Below, piece after piece: positions 1 through 8,653 of a DNA stretch of 36,268 nt (positions are counted from its first letter, which is position 1; every line of letters starts with the position of its first letter). Position numbers and translations under genes: made by a program. The notes beneath the pieces are model-generated. The model was given only the letters and a program-made list of their open reading frames with translations. It was not told the origin of the DNA and did not search any database. This DNA comes from Candidatus Magasanikiibacteriota bacterium. GTDB taxonomy: Bacteria; Patescibacteriota; Patescibacteriia; Magasanikbacterales; UBA10003. The stretch lies in assembly GCA_016214465.1 (NCBI GenBank), contig JACROI010000045.1, forward strand, positions 1-36,268, given 5' to 3'.

Positions 1-1
1 T

Positions 2-1537
2 GGCCAATGGCAAACGGAAATCAGCGCGCCGCCACAGGCAGGAATTTATCAAGCTGTATTTTTAGTGAATTTTACTGACCAGACAAAAAATATCGTAAGT
101 TGGCAAATGGAATCCAAGTCGCCCGGACAGATTTATGAAAAAGTTAACGGCCAAAAGAAGGCCTTAGCCGGAGTGACTATTTCGCTTTGGCAAAATGGCG
201 TGTTGTGGCCGGCCAATGATTTTTTTCAGGGCAATCCTCAAGTGATCGGACAAGACGGCCTGTTTAGTTTTTTAGTTCCGGCCGGAAGTTATTTATTACA
301 AATTGAAAAAGACGGCTATTCTACGGAGAAGATTAATTTAATAAGCGATGGCGTTATTATCCACCCAAGCGTGGAGTTACTTTTCGTGCCGCCGCTTTTA
401 AAAGATGTGATTGATTTAAGCGCGCCGGTAGTGGAGAATTTGCAAAATATTGTTAAAAATTTAGGTGAGAAAGCTCAATTTATCAACAAAAAAATTGGTA
501 AAGAAGTTGGGCAAAGTGCGCAAAAAATCATTGGCGAGGCCGAAAAAATTATTGCCAATCCGGAAAATCAAAAAACAGCTGAACAGGTGGTCGCTCCAGT
601 CGTGGCCGGAGCAGCGGCCGCGGCTGCCACGGCCTCGGTGGGCTGGGTTTCGCTATTAAGTTATTTGCGCTTTTTATTCACCCAACCGGCTTTGCTTTTC
701 AAAAGAAGAAAACGCAAAAATTGGGGCGTGATTTACAACTCTTTAACTAAATTGCCTGTTGGTTTGATGACCGTGCGCTTGATTGACGCGGTTAGTGGCC
801 GTATTGTGCAAAGCCGTGTCACCGATGGCGAAGGTCGTTATGCCTTTTTTCCAGCTGTCGGCACTTATAAATTGGAAATTTCAGCTGACCAATTTGATTT
901 CCCTAGTCGATTTTTTGGCGGACTGCTTGAAGATGGTCAGTTTGTGGATTTGTATCATGGCGAAATAATTGAAGTAAAAGAAAAAGGCGCGACTATCACA
1001 GCGAATATTCCTTTGGATCCGGCTGGCGCGGAACGGCCGGTTGGGCATTTGATTTGGCAATTGGCTTGGCGTCGTATTCAGAATGTTTTGAGCGTTATTA
1101 GTTTAATAGTGGCTGTTGGTTTTGCTGTTTGGGTGCCGGGAATTATCACCGGCGGACTTTTGGCAGTGCAAATGGCTTTTTACGCCTTATTCAGGCATTT
1201 AGCCATACCACCCAAGCCAAAGAATTGGGGTATAATTTATGATGAACATACTCGTTTGCCCTTAGTCCAAGCCATTGCTCGTATTTTTGACCGGCAATAC
1301 AATAAATTATTGGAAACACAAGTAACTGATAAAAGCGGACGATATGCTTTTTTGGTTGGCCGTAATGAGTATTATGTAACTTATGAAAAAAATGGCTATG
1401 AAAAAAAACAGAGTGTATTGATTGATTTGAAAAATAGCTCTGAACCGGTTGCTTCTGTCGGTGTTGACACTGGTTTGAAACCGGCTGGTTTAGAGTTGGA
1501 GTTATCTGGGGATAAAAATGATATTATTAGAGAATAA
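2..1537 (+). CDS. Membrane protein with three carboxypeptidase-regulatory-like domains (5' partial)
   Basis: The frame is open to the left edge, so the GTG at 65 is probably internal and the gene begins outside the window. Three beta-sandwich domains of the carboxypeptidase-regulatory/CNA-B type are visible. The first starts near GQIYEKVNG and contains DGLFSFLVPAGSY. The second starts at KNWGVIYNSLTKLP and contains DGEGRYAFFPAVGTY. The third starts at KNWGIIYDEHTRLP and contains DKSGRYAFLVGRNEY. The second and third each follow a hydrophobic stretch: an Ala/Val-rich segment at about 590-700 nt and VLSVISLIVAVGFAVWV at about 1085-1200 nt. The topology is therefore alternating domain and membrane segment. 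A lysine/glutamate-rich linker (about 430-560 nt) may be a coiled coil. It lies 50 nt upstream of a secreted surface protein, so a role in cell-envelope assembly is plausible but inferred. Confidence 0.85.
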   Translation, partial: GQWQTEISAPPQAGIYQAVFLVNFTDQTKNIVSWQMESKSPGQIYEKVNGQKKALAGVTISLWQNGVLWPANDFFQGNPQVIGQDGLFSFLVPAGSYLLQIEKDGYSTEKINLISDGVIIHPSVELLFVPPLLKDVIDLSAPVVENLQNIVKNLGEKAQFINKKIGKEVGQSAQKIIGEAEKIIANPENQKTAEQVVAPVVAGAAAAAATASVGWVSLLSYLRFLFTQPALLFKRRKRKNWGVIYNSLTKLPVGLMTVRLIDAVSGRIVQSRVTDGEGRYAFFPAVGTYKLEISADQFDFPSRFFGGLLEDGQFVDLYHGEIIEVKEKGATITANIPLDPAGAERPVGHLIWQLAWRRIQNVLSVISLIVAVGFAVWVPGIITGGLLAVQMAFYALFRHLAIPPKPKNWGIIYDEHTRLPLVQAIARIFDRQYNKLLETQVTDKSGRYAFLVGRNEYYVTYEKNGYEKKQSVLIDLKNSSEPVASVGVDTGLKPAGLELELSGDKNDIIRE

Positions 1538-1541
1538 TTTG

Positions 1542-1550
1542 TGATATAAT
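1542..1550 (+). promoter_or_regulatory. Extended -10 promoter for the large surface protein
   Basis: TG at 1542-1543, one base, then a perfect TATAAT at 1545-1550: an extended -10 element 38 nt before the ATG at 1588. No good -35 is visible, as is usual for extended -10 promoters. The same TGATATAAT string precedes ftsK and the gene at 33335. Confidence 0.6.
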
Positions 1551-1587
1551 GTAGATAACAAAAGGAGAGGAGAGATCAGTCATTAAC

Positions 1588-4500
1588 ATGGCTGAAAAAG
1601 CTGAAAGAACAACTAAGATCAAATTGTTAAAAAAAGCCATTAACTTTGGGTTATTGGCAGTTTTTGCGTTTTTATTTTTTTGGATAAGTTCATCGCCGGT
1701 TGAGGCCGGTAATCAACAGCTCACTTTTCAAGGAAAACTCACTAATTCCAGCGGTAATAGTGTTACCAATGGCACTTATTATGTAAAATTAACGATTTAT
1801 GACGCTGCTACCGGCGGTTCTTGCCAATATACTGCTTCTTCCACTTGTTCTTCTGTCACCAGTACTCCGGTTACAGTTACCAATGGCATTTTTTCCATAA
1901 ATTTGGGTGATACTTCGGCCAGTTTGGCTGCCATCTCGCCGACTTTGTTTAATAGTAGCGCGTTATATCTAGGAATTACTGTCTGTTCCGGAGCTGGCAC
2001 AGGATGCGATAGTGAAATGACCCCACGCAAACGAATCACCGCGGCTCCTTACGCGTTTAACGCTGATTATTTGTCCGGCTTAGCTACTTCCACTATTGGC
2101 GGCCAAAGTTCTTATGTTCCTGTAACTGATTCCAGCGGGAATTTTATCATTAGTAATAAAGTTTTTGTTGCCACCACTACTGCCGGTCAGTTTGGTGTTG
2201 GCACTTCCACTGTGCCATCGGGCGTAAAAAGTTATGTTGAGGGTACCACTGCCACTGATAAATTGTTGGTGATTCGTGGTAATAGCAGTCAAAGCGGCAA
2301 TTTGCAAGAATGGCAGAATAGCGTCGGCACGGCTTTGGTAACAGTAAATTCTTCAGGTAATGTCAGTACTTCCGGCACTTTAGCGATTTTGAGCGCGGCC
2401 AGTTCCACTATTTCCAGCGCTTTGGGTATTAATTCAAGCACACCATCGCGTCGTTTGGTAGTGAATGGCGGTAGCGATACTATGGTAGGAATTTTTGAGC
2501 AAAATTTAAGTTCCAATACAGCTGCCATCTTACAATTGATTAATTATGATGGCGCCAACACTGATAAGACATTAGATTTTGTTTTACCGGGTGGCTCTAC
2601 TGCGGGAACTATTCAAGGATTATCTGCTGCCAATCGTGCTTCCATAAAAGCAACTAGTGACAGTCTTGTTATTGGAGCAGGTTCCGTAGTTGACGCTTTA
2701 GCTTTTAGTTTAAGCGATGTTCCTGTTTTGATTTTTGATGGAGTAAATAACAGAGCTATTTTTAAGAGTATCAGTATTCTTGTTGATGATGGTTCTACCA
2801 CCACCACTTTAACTAAAAATTCTTTGAAATTGGGTCAGACATCCACGATAGGCGCTGGAAAATTTTATGTTGACCTTTCCGGTAATACTTCTGCTTCCGG
2901 CACGCTCGGTGTTTTTGGCGATACAAATTTAATTGGCGGCGTTGTTTTAGGCGATAGTATTGCTGACAGCATTAGAGTGACCGGCATTTTAAGCACAATA
3001 AATATTTCCGACAATACTTCCGCCACCACTACTATTTCTAATAATTCTCTGACCTTGGGCATTGCTGCGAATTATAACGCTGGCGTATTTTCAGTTAATG
3101 ATCAAGGGATAGTTAAAGCATCAGGCACTATTACTGCTATTGGTATTACCAGTTCAGGCAGTTTAACTGTCAACGGCAATAGCACTTTAGGCGATTCTGA
3201 CGCGGCTGGCGGAGATACCGCGCGGATTTATGGCGCTCTCTCTATGGGTGTTGCTCCCACCGGCAACGCGCAAGTGTATTTGAAAGCCAGCTCCACTACG
3301 GCCGTACCGTTGTTGATACAGGATAACAATGGTTCAAGTTCTACGATTATTAATGGCTCTTCATTTATTTTGGGAAAAGGGACAAGTAGCTATAATTCCG
3401 GTGTGTTCAATATTGATTCCAATGGCAATGTGACAACTTCGGGCACTTTAAATTTAAGAAATACCACGGATTCCATTTCCGGTGTTATCTATAAAGGAAC
3501 ATCTCGCTTTATTCATAATTTTGCTTTGGCAGGGACTGAAGGGGAAAATACTTTTGTCGGCGTCAATGCCGGTAACTTTACGATGACCGGAAGTGTTGGT
3601 ACGCAAGGGAGTTACAATGTCGCAGTAGGGGGTAGTTCTTTGTTCTTCAACACAACTGGCTACTGGAATACTGCCAATGGTTATGCGTCTCTATACAACA
3701 ACACCACAGGCAATAACAACACCGCCAACGGTTATCAATCACTTTTCAATAACAACACTGGTTATTACAACACTGCCAATGGCGTTAGTGCCTTATACAA
3801 CAATACGACTGGTTATTACAACACTGCCAATGGCGTTAGTGCCCTGGCATCCAACACTACTGGCGCTGATAATACTGCCGTAGGTTTTCAGGCAGGTTAT
3901 AATTCGGATGTTTCGCTACAAATTTTCACCAGTTCCACATTTATAGGATCAAACGCTAATGCCAGCGTGAATGGATTGACCAATGTAATAGTTATTGGCT
4001 CGACCGCTCAAGCCACCGCTAGTAATCAAGTTGTATTGGGAAATTCCAGCATAACTCAGACACTTTTGCGTGGCAATGTTGGTATTGGTGTCGCACCAAC
4101 CGGCAATGCGCAGTTATTTATTAAGGCCTCTTCCACTACGGCTGTACCACTGCTGATACAAGACAACAGCGGTAATATTATCAGTCAGTTTTCCTCTTCA
4201 TCGGTGGAAGCCATTGTCAATGGCGCGCAGGTGACAGTAAATGGCTATTCACTTTTGTCACTTGGCCATTCCGGCAGTAAAGCCGGAGCATTATCAATTA
4301 GAGCGGCTAATTCCACCTCTCCAGGCGCAATAGTATTATACCGCGATGCCTCGGCAATAGGTGCGCAATTGACACCCGGCACTTTGATTGTTTCCGGCGG
4401 CGGTAGCGGTTCAACCAGCACTTTGGATTCATTAAATTTGACTATCGCTCAACAAACAAATTATAATAAAGGCGTGTTTTATGTTGACAATAATGGCAAT

Positions 4501-5865
4501 GCCTCTGTTTCCGGCACTTTGCGAGTTTTTGGCAGTACCACTACTGGCGGAGGACTGAAGATTACTGCGACAAATTCCACCACCACCATTACTTCATCTA
4601 TTTCCGGTTCCGGCATTGGAGCTTTTGTGTTGGATACAAGTTCTGTATTTGCAGCCAATGCCAGTAATATCTTATTATCAGTTCGCAATGGGGGAAATAA
4701 ACAATTCAGCATTGATACTTCCGGCAATGTGAAAGCAGTCGGTAGTTTTACCACGGATCCGAATCCTGGCGATTTTGCCGAAGTCGTTAATTTGGCGGTT
4801 GGCGAAGAAGCGGAACCCGGTGATGTGTTGACGGTGAATGCCGTTGGTTTAAATCAATTTCGCAAATCAACTTCCGCTTACGCTCGCAATGTCGCTGGCG
4901 TTATTTCTGACACCGGTAAATTTATCATTGGCGAGCCGGGGTCTGGTAAAGCCACTATGGCCTTGGCTGGTTTGGTTAAAACAAAGGTTTCGGATGAAAA
5001 TGGGCCGATTAATGCCGGTGATTATCTTGTTTCCGCTTCACTGCCCGGTTATGCGATGAAATTTGATTCTGCTTCTGGGAAAACTGCCGGTATTGTTGGT
5101 ATGGCCTTGGAACCATTGACCGCCGATATTGGAAAAATTATGATTTTGGTAAATAAAAGTCCAATCGGTGGTGGCGGCAACGCGGTTGGTTTGAATGTTT
5201 CTCAAAATAGTTCTGGTCAATTGGTGCAGAGCGGCGATTTGGATTTAGACGGGTATAGTATCTTGAATGTGAAAAAAGTTGTTGGCCAAAATAACAAATG
5301 GATGATTGATGAAGATGGATATTTAATTGCTAAAGTTACGACCAAAGAGGGCGACAAAAAATTATATGGTTTGCAATCTGGACAGGATAAAGAATTGGTT
5401 TTGTCAGGCTCGGCGCAATTAGAAAATGGTTTGAAAAAGATTGAATTGCCTTTGATTGATCAAGAAGTGATTGATCCTACCGCTGTTGTAAAAGTTTCAG
5501 TCACTCTCACTGGCGAAGCCAATGGTGTATTTGTGAGCGAAAAAAATTATCAGGGATTTATTGTTAAAGAATTGGGCGGCGGCACAAGCAATGCTTCGTT
5601 TGATTGGATGCTGATTGCCAAACGACGGGCGACGGATTATCAAGAACCGACAGTTGAGGCGCCTGCGCCAACTGCTACTGATGAAGTTGCTTCTTCCACT
5701 CCAAGCGAAGCGTCAGCGCCTGCTCCAATAGAAACACCGGCCGAAACTCCGTCCGATACCAGCCCAACCACTATTATTGAAGAAGTTCCGTCTCCTGTTA
5801 CCGAGCAGGCTAGTTCGCCAATTGAAGCGTCTCCAGCAGTATCGGTTGTTGTTCCGACTGAATAA
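1588..5865 (+). CDS. Giant secreted repetitive surface protein (adhesin/stalk-like)
   Basis: 1425 residues. An N-terminal Lys-rich stretch and hydrophobic segment (about 19-35) end in SPVEA, a likely signal-peptidase site near residue 40. Residues 43-155 form the domain LTFQGKLTN...MTPRKRITAAPYAFNA, known at the N-terminus of many CPR and Bacteroidetes surface proteins. A long Ser/Thr/Gly/Asn-rich region follows, with recurring SGNVSTSGTL-type beta-strand repeats. About residues 687-770 hold tandem 16-residue NTTGYYNTANGVSALY-like units, as in the YadA/trimeric autotransporter head. A block beginning GVAPTGNAQ and ending near PLLIQD occurs twice (nt about 3250 and 4090). The segment GDFAEVVNLAVGEEAEPGDV (nt about 4765) resembles C-terminal processing/chaperone regions of phage tail fibres. 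The tail is Pro/Ala/Thr/Ser-rich. A purine-rich GGAGAGGAGAG lies about 13 nt before the ATG. It probably forms a long surface fibre or sheath; the function is inferred. Confidence 0.9.
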   Translation: MAEKAERTTKIKLLKKAINFGLLAVFAFLFFWISSSPVEAGNQQLTFQGKLTNSSGNSVTNGTYYVKLTIYDAATGGSCQYTASSTCSSVTSTPVTVTNGIFSINLGDTSASLAAISPTLFNSSALYLGITVCSGAGTGCDSEMTPRKRITAAPYAFNADYLSGLATSTIGGQSSYVPVTDSSGNFIISNKVFVATTTAGQFGVGTSTVPSGVKSYVEGTTATDKLLVIRGNSSQSGNLQEWQNSVGTALVTVNSSGNVSTSGTLAILSAASSTISSALGINSSTPSRRLVVNGGSDTMVGIFEQNLSSNTAAILQLINYDGANTDKTLDFVLPGGSTAGTIQGLSAANRASIKATSDSLVIGAGSVVDALAFSLSDVPVLIFDGVNNRAIFKSISILVDDGSTTTTLTKNSLKLGQTSTIGAGKFYVDLSGNTSASGTLGVFGDTNLIGGVVLGDSIADSIRVTGILSTINISDNTSATTTISNNSLTLGIAANYNAGVFSVNDQGIVKASGTITAIGITSSGSLTVNGNSTLGDSDAAGGDTARIYGALSMGVAPTGNAQVYLKASSTTAVPLLIQDNNGSSSTIINGSSFILGKGTSSYNSGVFNIDSNGNVTTSGTLNLRNTTDSISGVIYKGTSRFIHNFALAGTEGENTFVGVNAGNFTMTGSVGTQGSYNVAVGGSSLFFNTTGYWNTANGYASLYNNTTGNNNTANGYQSLFNNNTGYYNTANGVSALYNNTTGYYNTANGVSALASNTTGADNTAVGFQAGYNSDVSLQIFTSSTFIGSNANASVNGLTNVIVIGSTAQATASNQVVLGNSSITQTLLRGNVGIGVAPTGNAQLFIKASSTTAVPLLIQDNSGNIISQFSSSSVEAIVNGAQVTVNGYSLLSLGHSGSKAGALSIRAANSTSPGAIVLYRDASAIGAQLTPGTLIVSGGGSGSTSTLDSLNLTIAQQTNYNKGVFYVDNNGNASVSGTLRVFGSTTTGGGLKITATNSTTTITSSISGSGIGAFVLDTSSVFAANASNILLSVRNGGNKQFSIDTSGNVKAVGSFTTDPNPGDFAEVVNLAVGEEAEPGDVLTVNAVGLNQFRKSTSAYARNVAGVISDTGKFIIGEPGSGKATMALAGLVKTKVSDENGPINAGDYLVSASLPGYAMKFDSASGKTAGIVGMALEPLTADIGKIMILVNKSPIGGGGNAVGLNVSQNSSGQLVQSGDLDLDGYSILNVKKVVGQNNKWMIDEDGYLIAKVTTKEGDKKLYGLQSGQDKELVLSGSAQLENGLKKIELPLIDQEVIDPTAVVKVSVTLTGEANGVFVSEKNYQGFIVKELGGGTSNASFDWMLIAKRRATDYQEPTVEAPAPTATDEVASSTPSEASAPAPIETPAETPSDTSPTTIIEEVPSPVTEQASSPIEASPAVSVVVPTE
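3649..3897 (+). repeat. Coding tandem repeats of 48 nt (YadA-head-like)
   Basis: Five consecutive 16-codon units encode variants of N-T-T-G-x-x-N-T-A-N-G-x-x-x-L-x. Two neighbouring units are nearly identical at the DNA level: the string ending in TGGCGTTAGTGCC occurs in both at about 3778-3795 and 3826-3843. Recent duplication and copy-number variation are likely. The repeats stay in frame inside the 1425-residue protein, so this is not a CRISPR array. Confidence 0.85.
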
Positions 5866-5878
5866 TCAAAAATTATTA

Positions 5879-5912
5879 AGGCGCTCATATAATGGGCGCC
5901 TCTTGTATTTTT
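5879..5912 (+). terminator. Rho-independent terminator of the surface-protein gene
   Basis: AGGCGCTC at 5879-5886 pairs with GGGCGCCT at 5894-5901 (8 bp with one G-U), around a 7-nt loop. A T-rich tail CTTGTATTTTT follows. It begins 13 nt after the stop codon. Confidence 0.75.
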
Positions 5913-5922
5913 AAGAAAAGGG

Positions 5923-5931
5923 TGATAAAAT
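5923..5931 (+). promoter_or_regulatory. Possible extended -10 promoter for tRNA-Ala/ychF
   Basis: TG at 5923-5924 plus TAAAAT at 5926-5931, about 20 nt before the tRNA. It sits between the upstream terminator and the tRNA, where a promoter is needed. The hexamer is one base off consensus and no -35 stands out. Confidence 0.4.
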
Positions 5932-5951
5932 TAAAAAATTGAAATTTTAAT

Positions 5952-6027
5952 GGGCCCTTAGCTCAGTTGGTAGAGCGTTCGCATGGCATGCGAAAGGTGA
6001 GGGGTTCGAGCCCCCTAGGGTCCACCA
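5952..6027 (+). tRNA. tRNA-Ala (anticodon GGC)
   Basis: A full cloverleaf can be drawn. The acceptor strands are 5952-5958 (GGGCCCT) and 6017-6023 (AGGGTCC). The D arm is GCTC/GAGC at 5961-5976. The anticodon stem is TTCGC/GCGAA with loop ATGGCAT at 5983-5989, giving anticodon GGC at 5985-5987. The T arm has stem AGGGG/CCCCT and loop TTCGAGC at 6005-6011. The third acceptor pair is G3-U70, the classic alanine identity element, which independently supports the assignment. Discriminator A and encoded CCA are at 6024-6027. ychF starts 16 nt downstream, so the two may be co-transcribed. Confidence 0.97.
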
Positions 6028-6043
6028 TTTCAGATTTGAATTT

Positions 6044-7120
6044 ATGTCTCTTTCAATCGGAATTGTCGGCTTGCCCAATGTGGGCAAGTCAACTTTATTT
6101 AAAGCCCTTACTAAAAAACAGGCTTTGATTGCCAATTATCCTTTTGCCACAATTGATCCAAATGTCGGCATTGTGGAGGTGCCTGATGATCGTTTGGCAA
6201 AACTGGCCGAGGTTTCTAAGTCGGACAAAATCGTCCCGACTGTTATTGAATTTACCGATATTGCCGGATTGGTAAAAGGAGCTAGCCAAGGCGAGGGTTT
6301 GGGCAATAAATTTTTGTCGCATATTCGCGAAACCGCGGCAATCGTGCAGGTGGTGCGCGCCTTTTCAGACCCTGATGTGATTCATGTTGGCGGTAGGGTA
6401 AATCCACAAGAAGATTTGGAAATTATTGGAGTTGAATTAGCTTTGGCTGATCTGGATTCTGCCAAAAAATACCTTAGTAATTTGAAGAGTAAGGCAAAGT
6501 CCGGGTCGACAATCGCATTGGAGCAGGAAATAAAATTGTTTGAAAGGATTGTTGATGCGTTAAATAAAGGACAGGCGATTCGCGATTTGTCTTTGACTGA
6601 TGATGAAAAAAAATTGATTAAAACATTGAATTTTTTAACCAACAAACCAATGATGGTGGTACTGAATATTGATGAGGCTGGCAGTGCCAAACAGTCAGTT
6701 CCGCCGTTAAAGTTTAATGGCCCGATTATTGAAATTTCCGCCAAAATTGAGGCGGAATTTGCTGATTTATCGCCAGATGAAGCAAAAGAATTTTTGTCAT
6801 CAATCGGCCAAAGCCAGACCGGTTTGGATAAATTGATTTTAGCCGGTTATAAATTATTGAATTTAATTACTTTTTTAACTTCCGGGCCAATGGAATCGCG
6901 CGCCTGGACTGTTGCGCGTGGCGCAAAAGCCCAGCAAGCAGCCGCAGTAATTCATTCTGATTTTGAAAAAGGATTTATCCGCGCCGAGATTTGCGATTAT
7001 TCAGATTTTATTAGTTTAGGCGGCTGGTCCAAAATGAAAGAGAGCGGCAAGATGCGTTTGGAAGGAAAGGACTATATGATGCGCGATGGCGATGTGGTGT
7101 TTTTTCATATCGGTAATTAA
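6044..7120 (+). CDS. ychF: YchF/OLA1-family P-loop ATPase
   Basis: 358 residues, the normal length for YchF, a ribosome-associated Obg-family protein that prefers ATP over GTP and is linked to translation and stress control. Visible motifs are the P-loop GLPNVGKST (residues 9-17), the G3 motif DIAG followed by LVKGAS, and NIDE at the G4 position. This fits the loss of the canonical guanine-specific NKxD that explains ATP preference in the family. The C-terminal TGS domain runs from about LITFLTSGPMESRAW to the end, with the conserved HSDFEKGFIRAE and DGDVVFF. The ATG at 6044 is immediately followed by the family-typical MSLSIGIVGLPNVGKS. There is no SD sequence. It lies just downstream of tRNA-Ala. 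Confidence 0.97.
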   Translation: MSLSIGIVGLPNVGKSTLFKALTKKQALIANYPFATIDPNVGIVEVPDDRLAKLAEVSKSDKIVPTVIEFTDIAGLVKGASQGEGLGNKFLSHIRETAAIVQVVRAFSDPDVIHVGGRVNPQEDLEIIGVELALADLDSAKKYLSNLKSKAKSGSTIALEQEIKLFERIVDALNKGQAIRDLSLTDDEKKLIKTLNFLTNKPMMVVLNIDEAGSAKQSVPPLKFNGPIIEISAKIEAEFADLSPDEAKEFLSSIGQSQTGLDKLILAGYKLLNLITFLTSGPMESRAWTVARGAKAQQAAAVIHSDFEKGFIRAEICDYSDFISLGGWSKMKESGKMRLEGKDYMMRDGDVVFFHIGN

Positions 7121-7130
7121 AGTGTTTAAA

Positions 7131-7156
7131 AAAGACCCAGATTTATCTGGGTCTTT
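7131..7156. terminator. Bidirectional terminator between ychF and the methyltransferase gene
   Basis: AAAGACCCAGAT (7131-7142) and ATCTGGGTCTTT (7145-7156) are perfect inverted repeats separated by two bases, with A/T runs at both ends. It can therefore end transcription on either strand. The minus-strand gene ends inside it: its stop codon and last codons are part of the stem. Confidence 0.85.
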
Positions 7157-8318
7157 TAATTTTTACAATTTCTCTCCCAACTTTTTGATCAGGCCTGGCG
7201 TAAATTAGTGTCTGGCGCGGTGTTTTGAACTGTTGAAAATCAGGTGACAGAAGTGGCTCAATTCGTAGATTCATCGCGGCTAATTTTTCCAGTAAAGACA
7301 AAAAGATTTTTTGTTGCAATATAGGCCAAATCATTATTATCACTCCGTTTGGTTTTAAAATTTTGGCAAATTCATTCAAACTGGCGCAGTATAGTTGGGT
7401 TAATTCATTAACTATTTTTTGTAAATTTTTTTTTGTTTCGCGGTTTCTTAATGGCGGACCAAGAAATGGTTCTGTAATAATTGCGTCAATGGAATTGGCG
7501 AGAAAACATTTGGATAGCAAGATGGCGTTACATTTTGTTAATTTACAGTTTTTTAATTTCAGCCAGTCAATATTTTTTTGCGCGTCAGCAATCGCTTTGT
7601 CGCTATTATCGCTTCCGAGTACGTTGGTATATCCCATAAGCATGGCTTCAGTCAAAATTGTGCCAGATCCGCAAAAAGGGTCTAAAATTACGGCATCTGT
7701 GCTTATTTCAGCCAAATTTATCATTATTTTAGCCAGTTTGGGTGGTAACATACCGGAAAATTTATCACGTCCCGGCCGGCCATAGTCGCGTTCGCTAAAT
7801 TCAGCAAATGGCTGTATGGCCAATGTTTGGCCAAGCCAAATTTGATTTTTGTCACCGGCAATGATTATTTCTACTCCATTTTCATTCAATAGTTTGTTTG
7901 TTTTTACAACCACAGATGACAAGACCTTTTCTCGTGAGCTCACAAAACGCGCTTTGATGTCTTGATCGGACAATTCTTTTTTAATTTCCAATCCAAGTGT
8001 TGGAAATTTGCCAATGTAGGCGCTGATGCCGAAAAATATTTTTCTGTCTGTTGCCTTGTCTTTTATTAAATTCAGTATTTCTTTTTTAAAATCAATCATT
8101 TCAATTTTTCCCAATTGTTTTTTCACTTCGGCAATTTTTACGGTTCCGCCCAATTGCGCCATAATTTTCGCTAAGTCTATTTTTTCAATAACATCTAAAA
8201 TCAGATTTTCTTTTTGGAAAAAGGAAACTCTGTATTCTATTTTTAATCGTTTGAACAAAGAAAAAATTTCGGCCGTTGACAATTCAGGTTCTCGGCCGAG
8301 AATGAAAATATATTGCAT
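7143..8318 (-). CDS. TRM11/TrmG10-like SAM-dependent RNA methyltransferase
   Basis: 391 residues. The C-terminal half is a Rossmann-fold methyltransferase with motif I at about 211-220 (ILDPFCGSGT), an acidic SAM-binding turn GSDNSDKA, and motif IV at 282-287 (TEPFLG in place of the usual DPPYG). The preceding RDYGRPGRDKF and MLPPKLA are typical of the Trm11/TrmG10 group, which makes N2-methylguanosine at tRNA position 10. The N-terminus (MQYIFILGREPELS) matches the family's THUMP-like substrate-binding region. The change from D/N-P-P to T-E-P in motif IV is a notable deviation, though similar variants occur in Trm11. It is the last gene of the pil operon, 14 nt after the small TM protein. 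RNA modification is the best call; the exact target is uncertain. Confidence 0.8.
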   Translation of the reverse strand: MQYIFILGREPELSTAEIFSLFKRLKIEYRVSFFQKENLILDVIEKIDLAKIMAQLGGTVKIAEVKKQLGKIEMIDFKKEILNLIKDKATDRKIFFGISAYIGKFPTLGLEIKKELSDQDIKARFVSSREKVLSSVVVKTNKLLNENGVEIIIAGDKNQIWLGQTLAIQPFAEFSERDYGRPGRDKFSGMLPPKLAKIMINLAEISTDAVILDPFCGSGTILTEAMLMGYTNVLGSDNSDKAIADAQKNIDWLKLKNCKLTKCNAILLSKCFLANSIDAIITEPFLGPPLRNRETKKNLQKIVNELTQLYCASLNEFAKILKPNGVIIMIWPILQQKIFLSLLEKLAAMNLRIEPLLSPDFQQFKTPRQTLIYARPDQKVGREIVKIKRPR

Positions 8319-8332
8319 AAGAAAGGAATCGC

Positions 8333-8653
8333 CTATTTGGTAAGTGGCGCGGATGGAAACGGATTGCGCACTTCTTGCCAGTTGGCAACAGGCGCATTTT
8401 TACGATTTTCCGCGGTAGATTTTACTTTTTGATATAGGTCAATATCCAAAATATCCACGGCCAGCTGTGATTTGAGAATCACAATTTCTTCCGCTTGTAT
8501 AAGAGTCAAATAAAACCGTTGATACAAAAAAAGCAAAAAAATAATGAATGTTGAGCTGATTATAAACAAAATACCGTAAAAAGTCAATCGGATGACCAGC
8601 TCCTGTTTGGAGACATTTTTATCAAGATATTTTTCAAGATTAATTTTGAACAT
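8333..8653 (-). CDS. Small single-TM protein in the pilus operon
   Basis: 106 residues. A short charged N-terminus (MFKINLEKYLDKNVSKQE) is followed by one transmembrane helix at about 24-48, then a soluble tail with DLYQKVKSTAENR. Its start overlaps the end of pilO by 14 nt, so the two are probably translationally coupled. Size, topology and position suggest a minor partner of the PilMNO inner-membrane platform. I do not recognise the family, and it lacks the lipobox expected of PilP. Confidence 0.75.
   Translation of the reverse strand: MFKINLEKYLDKNVSKQELVIRLTFYGILFIISSTFIIFLLFLYQRFYLTLIQAEEIVILKSQLAVDILDIDLYQKVKSTAENRKNAPVANWQEVRNPFPSAPLTK

Noticed and set aside
3649-3897. Possible CRISPR-like repeat array
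   Set aside because: 48-nt period without unique spacers, continuous in frame with the surface protein, and the repeats encode YadA-head-like units.
5947-6135. 62-codon minus-strand frame across the tRNA
   Set aside because: It covers a complete tRNA-Ala gene and the start of ychF; it is a shadow frame.
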